A DNA stretch of 64,000 nt from assembly GCA_003987775.1 (NCBI GenBank), contig RXJD01000063.1, positions 29,757 through 93,756 of the forward strand. The letters run 5' to 3'. A program made the position numbers and the translations under genes. This stretch comes from Mycobacterium sp. Lineage in GTDB: Bacteria > Actinomycetota > Actinomycetes > Mycobacteriales > Mycobacteriaceae. How positions within the stretch are numbered: the first letter of the stretch is position 1; the number at the start of each line of letters is the position of its first letter. Positions 9,419 through 17,318 of this stretch are shown here, one piece after another. Below the pieces are notes generated by a model. That model worked only from the letters and a program-made list of their open reading frames with translations. It searched no databases and was not told where the DNA came from.

Positions 9419-11331
9419 TCCAGCTGCTCGCTGATCGCGGACTGTTCGACCGGCGAAGTGCCCAGTGCGGCAACCCAACCCGTGATGCGCCGGGCTACGT
9501 CCTGGTCGGTGAGTCCCAGGTCGGCCAGCACCTCGCCGCGCGACGCGTGGTCGTAGAACTCCTGCGGCAGGCCGACATCGCGGCACGGGATATCGATATC
9601 CGCGGCACGCAGCGCCGCCGACACCGCCGAACCGACGCCGCCGGCCACTCCGTTGTCCTCCAGCGTGACCAGCAGCTTGTGCTGAGAGGCCATGTCGCGC
9701 AGCACGTCGGGAACCGGCAACACCCAGCGCGGGTCGATCACCGTCACACCGATCCCCTGGTCGAGCAAGCGCTTGGCTACGGCGAGCGCCATCGACGCGA
9801 ACGCACCGACCGCCACCAGCAGCACGTCGGTGTTCAGGCCGTCCGCCGGCACCGCCAGCACGTCCACCCCGTCGCGCCGTTCGAGGGCCGGAATGTCTTC
9901 GCCCACATCACCTTTGGGGAAACGCAGGGCCGTCGGCCCGTCACTGACGTCGAGCGCCTCGCCGAGTTCCTCCCGCAACCGGGTGGCGTCGCGCGGGGCG
10001 GCCACCCGCATGCCCGGCACCACACCCAGAATCGACAGGTCCCACATGCCGTTGTGGCTGGGGCCGTCGTTGCCGGTGACGCCGGCGCGGTCGAGGACCA
10101 TGGTGACCGGCAGTTTGTGCAGCGCCACATCCATCATGATCTGGTCGAACGCCCGATTCAGGAACGTCGAATAGATCGCGACGACCGGGTGCATGCCGCC
10201 CATGGCCAGCCCGGCCGCCGACGTCATCGCGTGCTGCTCAGCGATGCCGACGTCGAACAACCGGTCCGGGAACGCTTCCCCGAAGGCCGACAGGCCGGTC
10301 GGCCCGGGCATCGCCGCGGTGATGGCCACGATGTCGCGGCGCTTGCGGCCCACATCGATCAGTGCTTCGGCGAACGTCGACGTCCAACCCGGGCCCGCCA
10401 CCTTGGTCGCCACCCCGGTGACGGGGTCGATCGGCACGGTGGAGTGCATCTGCTCGGCCACGTCGGCCTCGGCCGGGCCGTACCCCATGCCCTTGCGTGT
10501 GACGACGTGCACGATCACCGGGGCGCCGAAACCGCGGGCGCTGCGCAGCGCCACTTCTACCGCCCGCTCGTCGTGACCGTCGACCGGGCCGACGTATTTC
10601 AGGCCGAGATCGGTGAACAGCAGCTGCGGGGACAGCGAGTCCTTGATGCCGGCCTTCACGCTGTGCATGAAGTGGTAGGCCACGTCACCGACCACCGGCA
10701 CCGCCTGCATCGCGTTGCGTCCGCGCTCGAGCAACCGCTCGTAGGCCGGCTGCAACCGCAGGGTGGCCAGGTGATCGGCCACGCCCCCGATCGTCGGCGC
10801 GTAGCTGCGCCCGTTGTCGTTGACGACGATGATCACCGGACGGCGGGAACCGGCGATGTTGTTCAGCGCCTCCCAGCACATGCCGCCGGTGAGCGCGCCG
10901 TCGCCGACCACCGCCACCACGTGCCGGTTGCGGTGTCCGGTGAGTTCGAAGGCCTTGGCCAGGCCGTCGGCGTACGACAGCGCCGCGCTGGCATGGCTGG
11001 ATTCGACCCAGTCGTGTTCGCTCTCGGACCGGGACGGATATCCCGACAGGCCGCCCTTCTTGCGCAGGGTCTCGAAGTCCTGGGCGCGGCCGGTCAGCAT
11101 CTTGTGGACGTAGGCCTGGTGGCCGGTGTCGAAGATGATCGGGTCGTGCGGTGAATCGAACACCCGGTGCAACGCGAGGGTCAGTTCGACGACACCGAGG
11201 TTGGGGCCAAGGTGTCCTCCGGTGGCAGCAACCTTGTGGATCAGAAACTCGCGGATCTCTTGGGCCAAGTCCCGGAGTTGCTGTTGCGAAAGGTGCTGCA
11301 GATCGGCGGGCCCGCGGATCTGTTCCAGCAT
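9415..11331 (-). CDS. dxs: 1-deoxy-D-xylulose-5-phosphate synthase
   Basis: This 638-residue thiamine diphosphate enzyme condenses pyruvate and glyceraldehyde-3-phosphate, the entry step of the MEP isoprenoid pathway feeding decaprenyl phosphate and menaquinone. The order is TPP-binding domain ([17 protein letters not shown] with the metal/TPP motif), pyrimidine-binding domain ([12 protein letters not shown]) and transketolase C-terminal domain. Length is normal. The start, [14 protein letters not shown], is the family N-terminus. It corresponds to Rv2682c (dxs1). It converges on the RNase D gene and lies 49 bases after the antiporter gene on the same strand. Confidence 0.96.
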   Translation of the reverse strand: MLEQIRGPADLQHLSQQQLRDLAQEIREFLIHKVAATGGHLGPNLGVVELTLALHRVFDSPHDPIIFDTGHQAYVHKMLTGRAQDFETLRKKGGLSGYPSRSESEHDWVESSHASAALSYADGLAKAFELTGHRNRHVVAVVGDGALTGGMCWEALNNIAGSRRPVIIVVNDNGRSYAPTIGGVADHLATLRLQPAYERLLERGRNAMQAVPVVGDVAYHFMHSVKAGIKDSLSPQLLFTDLGLKYVGPVDGHDERAVEVALRSARGFGAPVIVHVVTRKGMGYGPAEADVAEQMHSTVPIDPVTGVATKVAGPGWTSTFAEALIDVGRKRRDIVAITAAMPGPTGLSAFGEAFPDRLFDVGIAEQHAMTSAAGLAMGGMHPVVAIYSTFLNRAFDQIMMDVALHKLPVTMVLDRAGVTGNDGPSHNGMWDLSILGVVPGMRVAAPRDATRLREELGEALDVSDGPTALRFPKGDVGEDIPALERRDGVDVLAVPADGLNTDVLLVAVGAFASMALAVAKRLLDQGIGVTVIDPRWVLPVPDVLRDMASQHKLLVTLEDNGVAGGVGSAVSAALRAADIDIPCRDVGLPQEFYDHASRGEVLADLGLTDQDVARRITGWVAALGTSPVEQSAISEQLD

Positions 11332-11380
11332 CTGGCCAGTCTACGCAGCGCGCGCAACCGGAGCAGGGTGAGCGGCCGGT

Positions 11381-12844
11381 CTAGGCGGCACCGAACAGTT
11401 CGGCGAGCGTGTCGTGCAATTCGGGATCTGCCAGGACGACGACCTCGTCGCCGGCCTGCAGTTCGGTATCGCCGCGCACCGGCACCAGGCCGGTGGTGCG
11501 CACGACGATGCTCACCCAAATGTCGCCGACCTGGTCACTGAGCCCCTCGACGGTGCATCCCTGGGCTGTGGAGCCCGGAGCGACGGTGAAGCGGTGGACT
11601 CCGTGCGGCTCGTCCGCGAGCCGGACACCGATCTCCCAGGGCTGCGTCTCAACCGTCCGCATCGGCAACCGCAACAGCCTCGCGACTCCGGGCACCGCGC
11701 TGCCCTGCACCAGTACCGAGAAGATGACGACGACGACAACGATGCCGTACAGCCGCTCGGCTTCGGGGATGTGCGCGGCGCGCAGGAATTCCCCGAGCAG
11801 GATCGGCACCGCACCCTTGAGGCCGGCGAACAGGATGAAACTGCGTTCGTTGCGCTCCAATCGCACCGGCACCAGGCACGCGCCCACCGCCAGCGGCCGG
11901 ATCAACGCGGTCAGGCCCACACCCAGCACCAGCCCGGGGATCCACACGTCCGGGTGGGTGAGTACCCGGAGGTCGACGGTCAGCCCCAGCACCGTGAAGG
12001 CGATGATCTCGGCCATTCCCGCCAGTGCAGCATGGAACCGCTTGATCTCGGGCTTGTACGGGGCGCGCGCGTCTCCGATCACGATGCCCGCGACGAACAC
12101 CGCAAGGAATCCCGATCCGTGGGCCAGTGTGGCGATGCCGTACAGCATCAGCGCGCACGCCAGGGTTCGCAGCGGGTAGAGACCTTCGCTGGGCAGGGCG
12201 ACGCGGCGCATGAAGACGAGCAGGGCGCGCCCGCCGATGAGGCCGACGGCCCCGCCGACTGCCATCTGAAGGACGAACTGGGTTCCCACGCCGGCGAAGC
12301 CCGCGGCGCTGAGGCCACCGGCGGCGATCAGGCTCGCCATCAGGGAGATGCCCACCGGGTCGTTCGCGCCGGACTCGCCTTCCAGGATGGTGCTGCTGCG
12401 ACCGGAGATCTCGCGCTTGCCCAACACCGAGAAGACCACGGCCGGATCAGTGGGCGCCACCGCGGTAGCCACCAGAACCGCGGCGTACCAATCGATTCCA
12501 CACGCGTAATGCAGCATCAGCGTCGCCCCGGCCGCGGTGAGCGCGGTCCCGAGGACGCCGACCGACAGAATCGGGGCCGTCGCCGCGCGGAAGCGCGCGG
12601 GGCCGATATGCATGCCGCCGTCGAACAGCACCAACACCAGCGCGATGGTCAGCACCCGCTCCACGGTCCGCTCAGCCGGCGGCTGCACCACCGGCACCGC
12701 GTGTACCGTCACCGCTGCGCCCACCAGAACGAGCAGGGGCACCGGAATTTTCACCCGCTCGGTCAGACGGTTCGCCAGCACAGCGATCAATCCGACGCCA
12801 CTGGAGAACAAGACGATCAGTGCGTAGCGGGCGCTCTCGTTCAT
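11381..12844 (-). CDS. Cation/proton antiporter (NhaP2/CPA type) with C-terminal TrkA-C domain
   Basis: This 487-residue membrane protein has about twelve hydrophobic segments and the CPA antiporter core motifs VAPTDPAVVFSVL and LEGESGANDPVGI, including the ion-binding Asp pair region. Residues from about 410 form a cytosolic TrkA-C (RCK-C) domain ending DEVVVLADPELHDTLAELF, typical of K+/H+ antiporters gated by a ligand. It should exchange K+ or Na+ for protons. In M. tuberculosis the position after dxs1 holds other genes (Rv2683-Rv2688c), so this is a lineage-specific arrangement. A leader of about 240 nt with strong secondary structure precedes it. Confidence 0.9.
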   Translation of the reverse strand: MNESARYALIVLFSSGVGLIAVLANRLTERVKIPVPLLVLVGAAVTVHAVPVVQPPAERTVERVLTIALVLVLFDGGMHIGPARFRAATAPILSVGVLGTALTAAGATLMLHYACGIDWYAAVLVATAVAPTDPAVVFSVLGKREISGRSSTILEGESGANDPVGISLMASLIAAGGLSAAGFAGVGTQFVLQMAVGGAVGLIGGRALLVFMRRVALPSEGLYPLRTLACALMLYGIATLAHGSGFLAVFVAGIVIGDARAPYKPEIKRFHAALAGMAEIIAFTVLGLTVDLRVLTHPDVWIPGLVLGVGLTALIRPLAVGACLVPVRLERNERSFILFAGLKGAVPILLGEFLRAAHIPEAERLYGIVVVVVIFSVLVQGSAVPGVARLLRLPMRTVETQPWEIGVRLADEPHGVHRFTVAPGSTAQGCTVEGLSDQVGDIWVSIVVRTTGLVPVRGDTELQAGDEVVVLADPELHDTLAELFGAA

Positions 12845-13085
12845 TGGAGCCGCCTCTGACCCTCACAATTCACAGCCGGTACGTTAGCGGCGACGTGCTG
12901 CGGCCGTCGGGCAGCGGAACCTTCGGTGTTAAGGCGCCGGCCGGTCGCACATTCCGACACCAGCGCTCCGTGGATGCGGCCAACACTGATCACCCGCACG
13001 GACCGTTCTTCGGTGGTAGGCACCTACGCCTTTCGATCGGTCGACAGAAGCGTCGCCGACCAGACTTCCCGGCACACCGCGACGG
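12845..13085 (-). ncRNA. Candidate structured 5' leader of the antiporter gene
   Basis: Between a plausible promoter and the antiporter ATG lie about 240 bases with no credible gene on the minus strand. The 5' end can form a stem of CGTCGC with GCGACG (plus-strand 13079-13084 and 13051-13056) around a G-rich loop containing GCCGGGAAGTCTGGTC. A second hairpin, GTAGG-TG-CCTAC, lies just downstream. Long leaders of antiporter genes often carry riboswitches (c-di-AMP, Na+ or Li+ classes). No class could be assigned by eye, so the RNA identity is inference. Confidence 0.4.
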
Positions 13086-13091
13086 AGTATA
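13086..13091 (-). promoter_or_regulatory. Probable -10 element for the antiporter leader
   Basis: On the minus strand this hexamer reads TATACT, a good match to the mycobacterial SigA -10 consensus. It sits just upstream of the stem that opens the leader, which places the transcript start near 13079. No convincing -35 is visible, as is common in mycobacteria. Confidence 0.45.
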
Positions 13092-13338
13092 TCAGCGGGC
13101 TGCGGTAGCACCGTTTGCTTGAACTTCGATCACAGCCGCGGACTGCGGGATGTGGCGCACCGATCCCGTGCCACTGCTGCCGCAATGTGCCTACTGCCGA
13201 ATATTCTGTCGCACAGTGTCATTCACGCGCTTGTCGGGATTAGACGGCCCGACCCGCCGATTCGCCAAGTGCTCTCAGGTCAACCTACAGATCGACGATC
13301 GCGGCAGAGCCCTGCGTCGGGACAGTATCGTTCTGCTG

Positions 13339-14154
13339 GTGGCCACGCAGACGGTTTCCCTGAAACGTGTTGGCAGCGTTGCGTTGAACGACCTGATCGG
13401 TATGTGCGCCGAGTCTGGCGACGGTGTGCCGTACCCGCTGTGGCGCACGGAAAGGGAGCCGTACTGGGGCGAGCTCGAACAGGCGACGGTGCCCTTCACC
13501 GCGCGAATGGATGCCGACTTCCGGCACCTTCGTCAATGGGCGGAGACGTACAAGGAAGCTGACATCTGGGTTGAGTGCCGGCTCAAGCCGTTCGCGCCCG
13601 CGATTCCCCCTGTCCGGCTGGTTGCCCACCGAGCAGGTGAAGCCGGCTTTGTCGCGGTACAGCGTCCGACCGCTGAAGTCGTTGACGTGTACAGCCTTTC
13701 GCCGTTGGATATTGGAGCGGCGATCGCAGGTTTGACCGGGCTCACCCAGCCGGGGCGACGTTCGGCCATCTGCATACCAGGCTTTCTGGAGAACTTCTGC
13801 GACAACGATGCCGACCGCGGGCCGGTAGGCAATTCAGAAGACGAACTCGATGGCGATGTCAATGTCAATGTCCGCGATCGGCCGAACGTGCCAGGCACCA
13901 CCACAATTTCCGACTTCGACGACGTGACGCTGATGGCAACCGTGCAGTCCCGTGCTGAACCTTCGGCGGTCCGCGGGGTGGACTGGGCGCGCGGCGTTGT
14001 GGTCTTGGTGCGGATCACGGGAGACGGAGACTATGTGTACACACCGGATCGCAGCCGGGCAGTACCCGTGACGGCACAAAGCCTGCGGGCTCGAATCGAC
14101 GATCTCATCGCTGCCGATGTGGCAATCCTTCGACGACGCCGCGGCCTTACCTGA
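13339..14154 (+). CDS. EspG-like ESX secretion-associated protein
   Basis: The protein of about 271 residues resembles the EspG family, cytosolic chaperones that bind type VII (ESX) substrates. Recognisable parts are VRLVAHRAGEAGFVAVQRP, the LxLGAAIAGLTGLTQPGRRS-type segment, and a C-terminal strand (GVDWARGVVVLVRITGDGDY) matching the EspG ending. The middle carries an unusual acidic insertion (EDELDGDVNVNV). The frame is open back to 13150, but the upstream part looks non-coding, so the GTG at 13339 is chosen; the start is uncertain. It converges on the toxin operon, which fits a role in exporting that operon's products. The exact partner is unknown. Confidence 0.62.
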   Translation: MATQTVSLKRVGSVALNDLIGMCAESGDGVPYPLWRTEREPYWGELEQATVPFTARMDADFRHLRQWAETYKEADIWVECRLKPFAPAIPPVRLVAHRAGEAGFVAVQRPTAEVVDVYSLSPLDIGAAIAGLTGLTQPGRRSAICIPGFLENFCDNDADRGPVGNSEDELDGDVNVNVRDRPNVPGTTTISDFDDVTLMATVQSRAEPSAVRGVDWARGVVVLVRITGDGDYVYTPDRSRAVPVTAQSLRARIDDLIAADVAILRRRRGLT

Positions 14155-14180
14155 GGCAGTTCGCTCACTGCTGAGGCTAT

Positions 14181-14825
14181 TTACTTGCCAACTTTCGCCA
14201 GGGTCCGCTTCGCCTGCAGTCGCACTTCGCTGTCAGAGTCCTCGAGAAGTGGCTCGATGTGCGGACGCAGGGACGCCGGTAGATGCTTGATGACCCGCAG
14301 CGACCGCAGGATGTACGGCCGGACCGACGGGTCGTCGAGTTCACTGAGGGCCACCGACAACCCATCGTCGGGGTCGGCGCGCAGCAACCACTCGAAGATC
14401 TGTGCTCGTCCGTAGCCCAACGTGCGGTCGACCGCCAATCGGCGCATCCGCGGGTAGTCGGTCGGCGCCGCGAGATACTTCAGTGCAGTCCCGATCGTTG
14501 CCAGGATGATCGGGGGGGCGGGTGGCTGCAGATAGAAGCTGTCGAACAAGAGTGGCACTGCTTCGGTGCCCATCGCGTCGATCGTGGTCAACGACCGGTA
14601 GAGAGCTTCTCGGAAATCGTGCAGCTCGGCTGGAGTAGTAAGCCCGCTTTTTGCCTCGACGTTCTGGAGCCAGTCGATCAGGACGGGTAGCAACTCCGGA
14701 TACCGTTTGTCGGTATTGATGAGATCTGTGATGGTGCGAAACGGCAGTCCTGCCTTTTTGGCAGCTTTAGCAATGTCGTGACTGAGCCGTTCATGCGCCC
14801 GTATCCATTGCGCTGGTGCAGGCAT
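14181..14825 (-). CDS. HEAT-repeat-like protein, probable immunity protein
   Basis: This 214-residue protein is predicted all-helical. Its last 100 residues look like HEAT-type repeats (SVALSELDDPSVRPYILRSLRVI, then PHIEPLLEDSDSEVRLQAKRTL). It has no signal peptide or membrane segment, so it is cytosolic. Its ATG shares one base with the stop of the toxin gene (TAATG), giving tight translational coupling, the usual arrangement of an immunity gene after a polymorphic toxin. HEAT-like immunity proteins are known in such systems. The immunity role is inferred from position and fold only. Confidence 0.7.
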   Translation of the reverse strand: MPAPAQWIRAHERLSHDIAKAAKKAGLPFRTITDLINTDKRYPELLPVLIDWLQNVEAKSGLTTPAELHDFREALYRSLTTIDAMGTEAVPLLFDSFYLQPPAPPIILATIGTALKYLAAPTDYPRMRRLAVDRTLGYGRAQIFEWLLRADPDDGLSVALSELDDPSVRPYILRSLRVIKHLPASLRPHIEPLLEDSDSEVRLQAKRTLAKVGK

Positions 14826-16114
14826 TAGTTCAACGCCATTCTGATAATGCGCAGTTGACCACTGTTGACCAGCTGCTGAAGGGGTCCCGAAATTGCGGTA
14901 CGCGTATCGACCACCAAAGTCATGGTATAGCCTCTTTGACCAGCATAAGCCAACATGTCCTCGATTTGTTTCGTTTTACCCACGGAATTTACATTCTTTA
15001 CTTCGGTGAGTTCTCGGGATATCGGATCGATTCTATCAGGTATTCTTGTTCGCCCGTTGATAACAATCTCCGTCTTTGGAACATTGGGATCGATCCCGGC
15101 TTTCAGCTCACCGATCCGACCTTTGAGGTTGTTTTTCATGCCCTGCGTCCGGGCACTCTTCAGCTGCATCTGAAGAAATCTGATGAGCTTCTCATTCTGG
15201 CTTGACGCGCGAGACCCGGCAAAGAACTCTGATATCTTCTTAAACGCCTTCAGTCTCTTGACCGCCTGGATGACGTCTCTGATTTTCATGGCATACCGCG
15301 CGATCGTAGCGGCGGCCTTCCCACCTGCTACTGCAGCACCAGCTCCGAAGGATACGAATGACGAAAGAATGCCTATCGCGGCAGTAACGGCAAGGTCGAT
15401 CGCAAGTGATTGTAGAATATCGTCAAGTTCGTTGCGTAATTCAGTGAGATATTCGAAGTGGTTGGCGCATGCATCTCTGAGCGAGTTGGCGAGGCTTGTG
15501 TAGTCTTGGACGAGCGAACCAAGTTCCTCCAGATCCTCGACGATGATATCGACCTCGTCGCCGTTGAGTTCGTCGAACTTCGATGAAATCGCATTGACCT
15601 TGTCGGCGAAGTTCATCGACTGACCTGATCCGAGTCGGGCCCAGGCGTTCTCTGCTTTTTTCAGTTTCTCCGTATCGCCGTCGGGAACGGGGATGCCGAT
15701 CTCTTCGAGCAGACCGATGTTCTCCATCAATCCGTCGCTGCTACCACCGCTGGCTCGCGGAATGTTGACGCACGAGGCGAGAAGCTCGCCGGGATCGGCG
15801 GGCGGGGGCATCGGGGCGCCACCGTTGATATTCGAATCGGCCTCCGCGCCGGCGTGATTTATACCCGCTTGACGCAGCACGCGACCGTAGTTTTGCACCG
15901 CGGCCGCAAGATCGCGGCCGAACATTTCGATCCGACTGGCTTGCTCGTCGTAGGCCTCGCCGAATTCTTTGCCGCGCTCGTCCTTCCCCGCCATGCCTTC
16001 GGTGCCGGCAAGATCCTCGGCGAGGGTGGCCTGCGCGCGCTGCAGCGCCTGGGCGACGTCGAAAAGTGCGGTCGCGCCGTCAAAGTAACTCTGGGTGTTG
16101 ATCCTGTCGACCAC
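14825..16114 (-). CDS. Type VII secretion-linked polymorphic toxin with REase-fold nuclease C-terminus
   Basis: This 429-residue protein has three parts. Residues 1-90 are helical and WXG-like, including the AGKDERGKEFGEAYD signature seen at the start of actinobacterial T7SS toxins. Residues 140-270 add a coiled-coil helical region and a Gly/Ala-rich hydrophobic stretch (about 240-270). Residues 332-429 look like a PD-(D/E)xK nuclease toxin of the Tox-REase-7 kind: D360 in IPDRID, E371-V-K373 in TEVKN, and Q383 ten residues later. The DNA for the C-terminal half is clearly AT-richer than the surroundings (23 G/C of 60 at 14941-15000). The gene follows two WXG100-like genes and overlaps the probable immunity gene. 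Confidence 0.78.
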   Translation of the reverse strand: MVDRINTQSYFDGATALFDVAQALQRAQATLAEDLAGTEGMAGKDERGKEFGEAYDEQASRIEMFGRDLAAAVQNYGRVLRQAGINHAGAEADSNINGGAPMPPPADPGELLASCVNIPRASGGSSDGLMENIGLLEEIGIPVPDGDTEKLKKAENAWARLGSGQSMNFADKVNAISSKFDELNGDEVDIIVEDLEELGSLVQDYTSLANSLRDACANHFEYLTELRNELDDILQSLAIDLAVTAAIGILSSFVSFGAGAAVAGGKAAATIARYAMKIRDVIQAVKRLKAFKKISEFFAGSRASSQNEKLIRFLQMQLKSARTQGMKNNLKGRIGELKAGIDPNVPKTEIVINGRTRIPDRIDPISRELTEVKNVNSVGKTKQIEDMLAYAGQRGYTMTLVVDTRTAISGPLQQLVNSGQLRIIRMALN

Positions 16115-16117
16115 GAA

Positions 16118-16411
16118 CTACCGCCCGAGCATGGCGCGGTTTGCCGACTTCGCGGCCGAATAGTTGTCATGTGCTCGCTGAGCCGCAGCCCGCATCTCCG
16201 CCATTTCACCGTTGGCACGCGTAATCAGCTCGGACCATTGAGCGTGCCTGTCCTGGAACGCATCGCCCGTCTGCCCCATGAGTGCCTCCTGGCATGGAGC
16301 AGCGACGTCGCTATGCACTGTCTCGATCGCCGTCGTGATATCGCGCACGAGGCGTTCGATCCTGTCAGTTGTCTCCTGCAGCAGCTTGAGATCGACGGAA
16401 TACTCGACCAC
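16118..16411 (-). CDS. WXG100-like small helical protein
   Basis: This 97-residue protein has two predicted amphipathic helices joined by a turn at residues 47-49 (QTG in LMGQTGDAF), the position of the W-x-G turn in WXG100 proteins; here the Trp is replaced by Gln. Such proteins form helical hairpin dimers secreted by ESX systems. It ends 3 bases before the toxin start, so it is probably its cotranslated partner. Pairing with the adjacent 91-residue protein is also possible. Confidence 0.72.
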   Translation of the reverse strand: MVEYSVDLKLLQETTDRIERLVRDITTAIETVHSDVAAPCQEALMGQTGDAFQDRHAQWSELITRANGEMAEMRAAAQRAHDNYSAAKSANRAMLGR

Positions 16412-16426
16412 CGGAACCCCCTGCCG

Positions 16427-16702
16427 TCACTCGACCAGGTCTGACTCGACGAAGGCGGCAGTGCTGCGGCTGACGTGCTCGCCGAGGCGATCAAGCTCCG
16501 CGGCCATCGACTGCAGTAACGGCAAAAGCTCGCGCCAAGCATCCGAATAGGCCATCGCGGCATCGCCTTTCCAGGTAGCCACGAGGTCTTCGACATCCTG
16601 GTCGACGGACCTGAGGTACGCGGTCACCGCCTCCGACTGTTCGCGCGCAACGGCGCCCGCATGCAGTGCTGCACCCGGATCGACGAACAGGGGCCTGCTC
16701 AT
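16427..16702 (-). CDS. WXG100 family protein (ESX substrate type)
   Basis: This 91-residue protein has the canonical helix-turn-helix length and the W44-K-G46 turn (LVATWKGDAAMAY) of the EsxA/EsxB family. The usual C-terminal YxxxD/E export signal is not evident, so it may rely on a partner. Its ATG at 16702 shares one base with the stop of the upstream gene (TGATG), and the next WXG-like gene begins after 15 bases. It is one of the secretion partners expected for the neighbouring toxin. Confidence 0.8.
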   Translation of the reverse strand: MSRPLFVDPGAALHAGAVAREQSEAVTAYLRSVDQDVEDLVATWKGDAAMAYSDAWRELLPLLQSMAAELDRLGEHVSRSTAAFVESDLVE

Positions 16703-17130
16703 CAGCGGTACTCGCGGGTGAACAGCCGATGGTCCGCGACCGCTGAGCGGGGCGTGCCGAGATCGAAGGTGGCGCTGTCCGGGATCTCGTAGGGGAAAAC
16801 CATCTGAATGGCGATGTCGCGGTGCTCGAGGTGAATCTCGATCAACGTGTCCGCGGAGTCATCGCTGACTCTGCTGACAATGGCGAACGATCTGATTGCC
16901 GACGCCGAACTCCGCAGGGAGTTCACCAATTCCTCGCGGCTGGACAGGCCGTGTGAATCCTCAGCCATCACGACCGACTTGCCGCCCCCTGCGTCGACCG
17001 CGATTGCGGTCGGGTCCAACCCCCAGTTGCGTACCAGGTTGTTCGCTGCGATGTCGATACACTCATCCAGCAGCGCATCGAAGTCAGCCTGACAATCGTC
17101 GCTGGCCGTTTCCCGCCACGACACACTCAT
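16702..17130 (-). CDS. Unknown protein, first gene of the T7SS toxin operon
   Basis: This 142-residue protein is not recognised. It is acidic and soluble, starts with a helical segment (CQADFDALLDECIDIAANNLV), and then appears to be a beta-rich domain (ADTLIEIHLEHRDIAIQMVFPYEI). It has no signal peptide and no membrane segment. Its stop overlaps the WXG100 start by one base, so it belongs to the operon and may be a YbaB-like or chaperone-like accessory factor. That is speculation; only the operon membership is seen directly. Confidence 0.7.
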   Translation of the reverse strand: MSVSWRETASDDCQADFDALLDECIDIAANNLVRNWGLDPTAIAVDAGGGKSVVMAEDSHGLSSREELVNSLRSSASAIRSFAIVSRVSDDSADTLIEIHLEHRDIAIQMVFPYEIPDSATFDLGTPRSAVADHRLFTREYR

Positions 17131-17318
17131 TCGATCTCCGCTCTGGTCTTCTCGCGCGGGCCTCCGAACCGTACCGGCCGGCCCGGCCCGGCGTCCCCTC
17201 CATGTGCCTGCGCGCTGACCCCACTGCCGTCAGCTCACGTCCCCGTGTAGGGCAAATCCTAACAACGGGCTGACGTACATTTCGGCGCCAATTCATGCGT
17301 CACCCCGTCTGCCACCCC

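Noticed and set aside
9253-11154. 633-codon open frame antisense to dxs
   Set aside because: Composition is Arg/His/Gly-rich without any family motif, while dxs on the other strand is complete.
13150-13338. N-terminal extension of the EspG-like protein
   Set aside because: The encoded residues (Cys/Arg-rich, no EspG resemblance) look non-coding; EspG-like similarity begins after the GTG at 13339.
17131-17318. Promoter of the toxin operon
   Set aside because: A TAGGAT hexamer on the minus strand (17256-17261) could be a -10, but no supporting -35 or other evidence was found.
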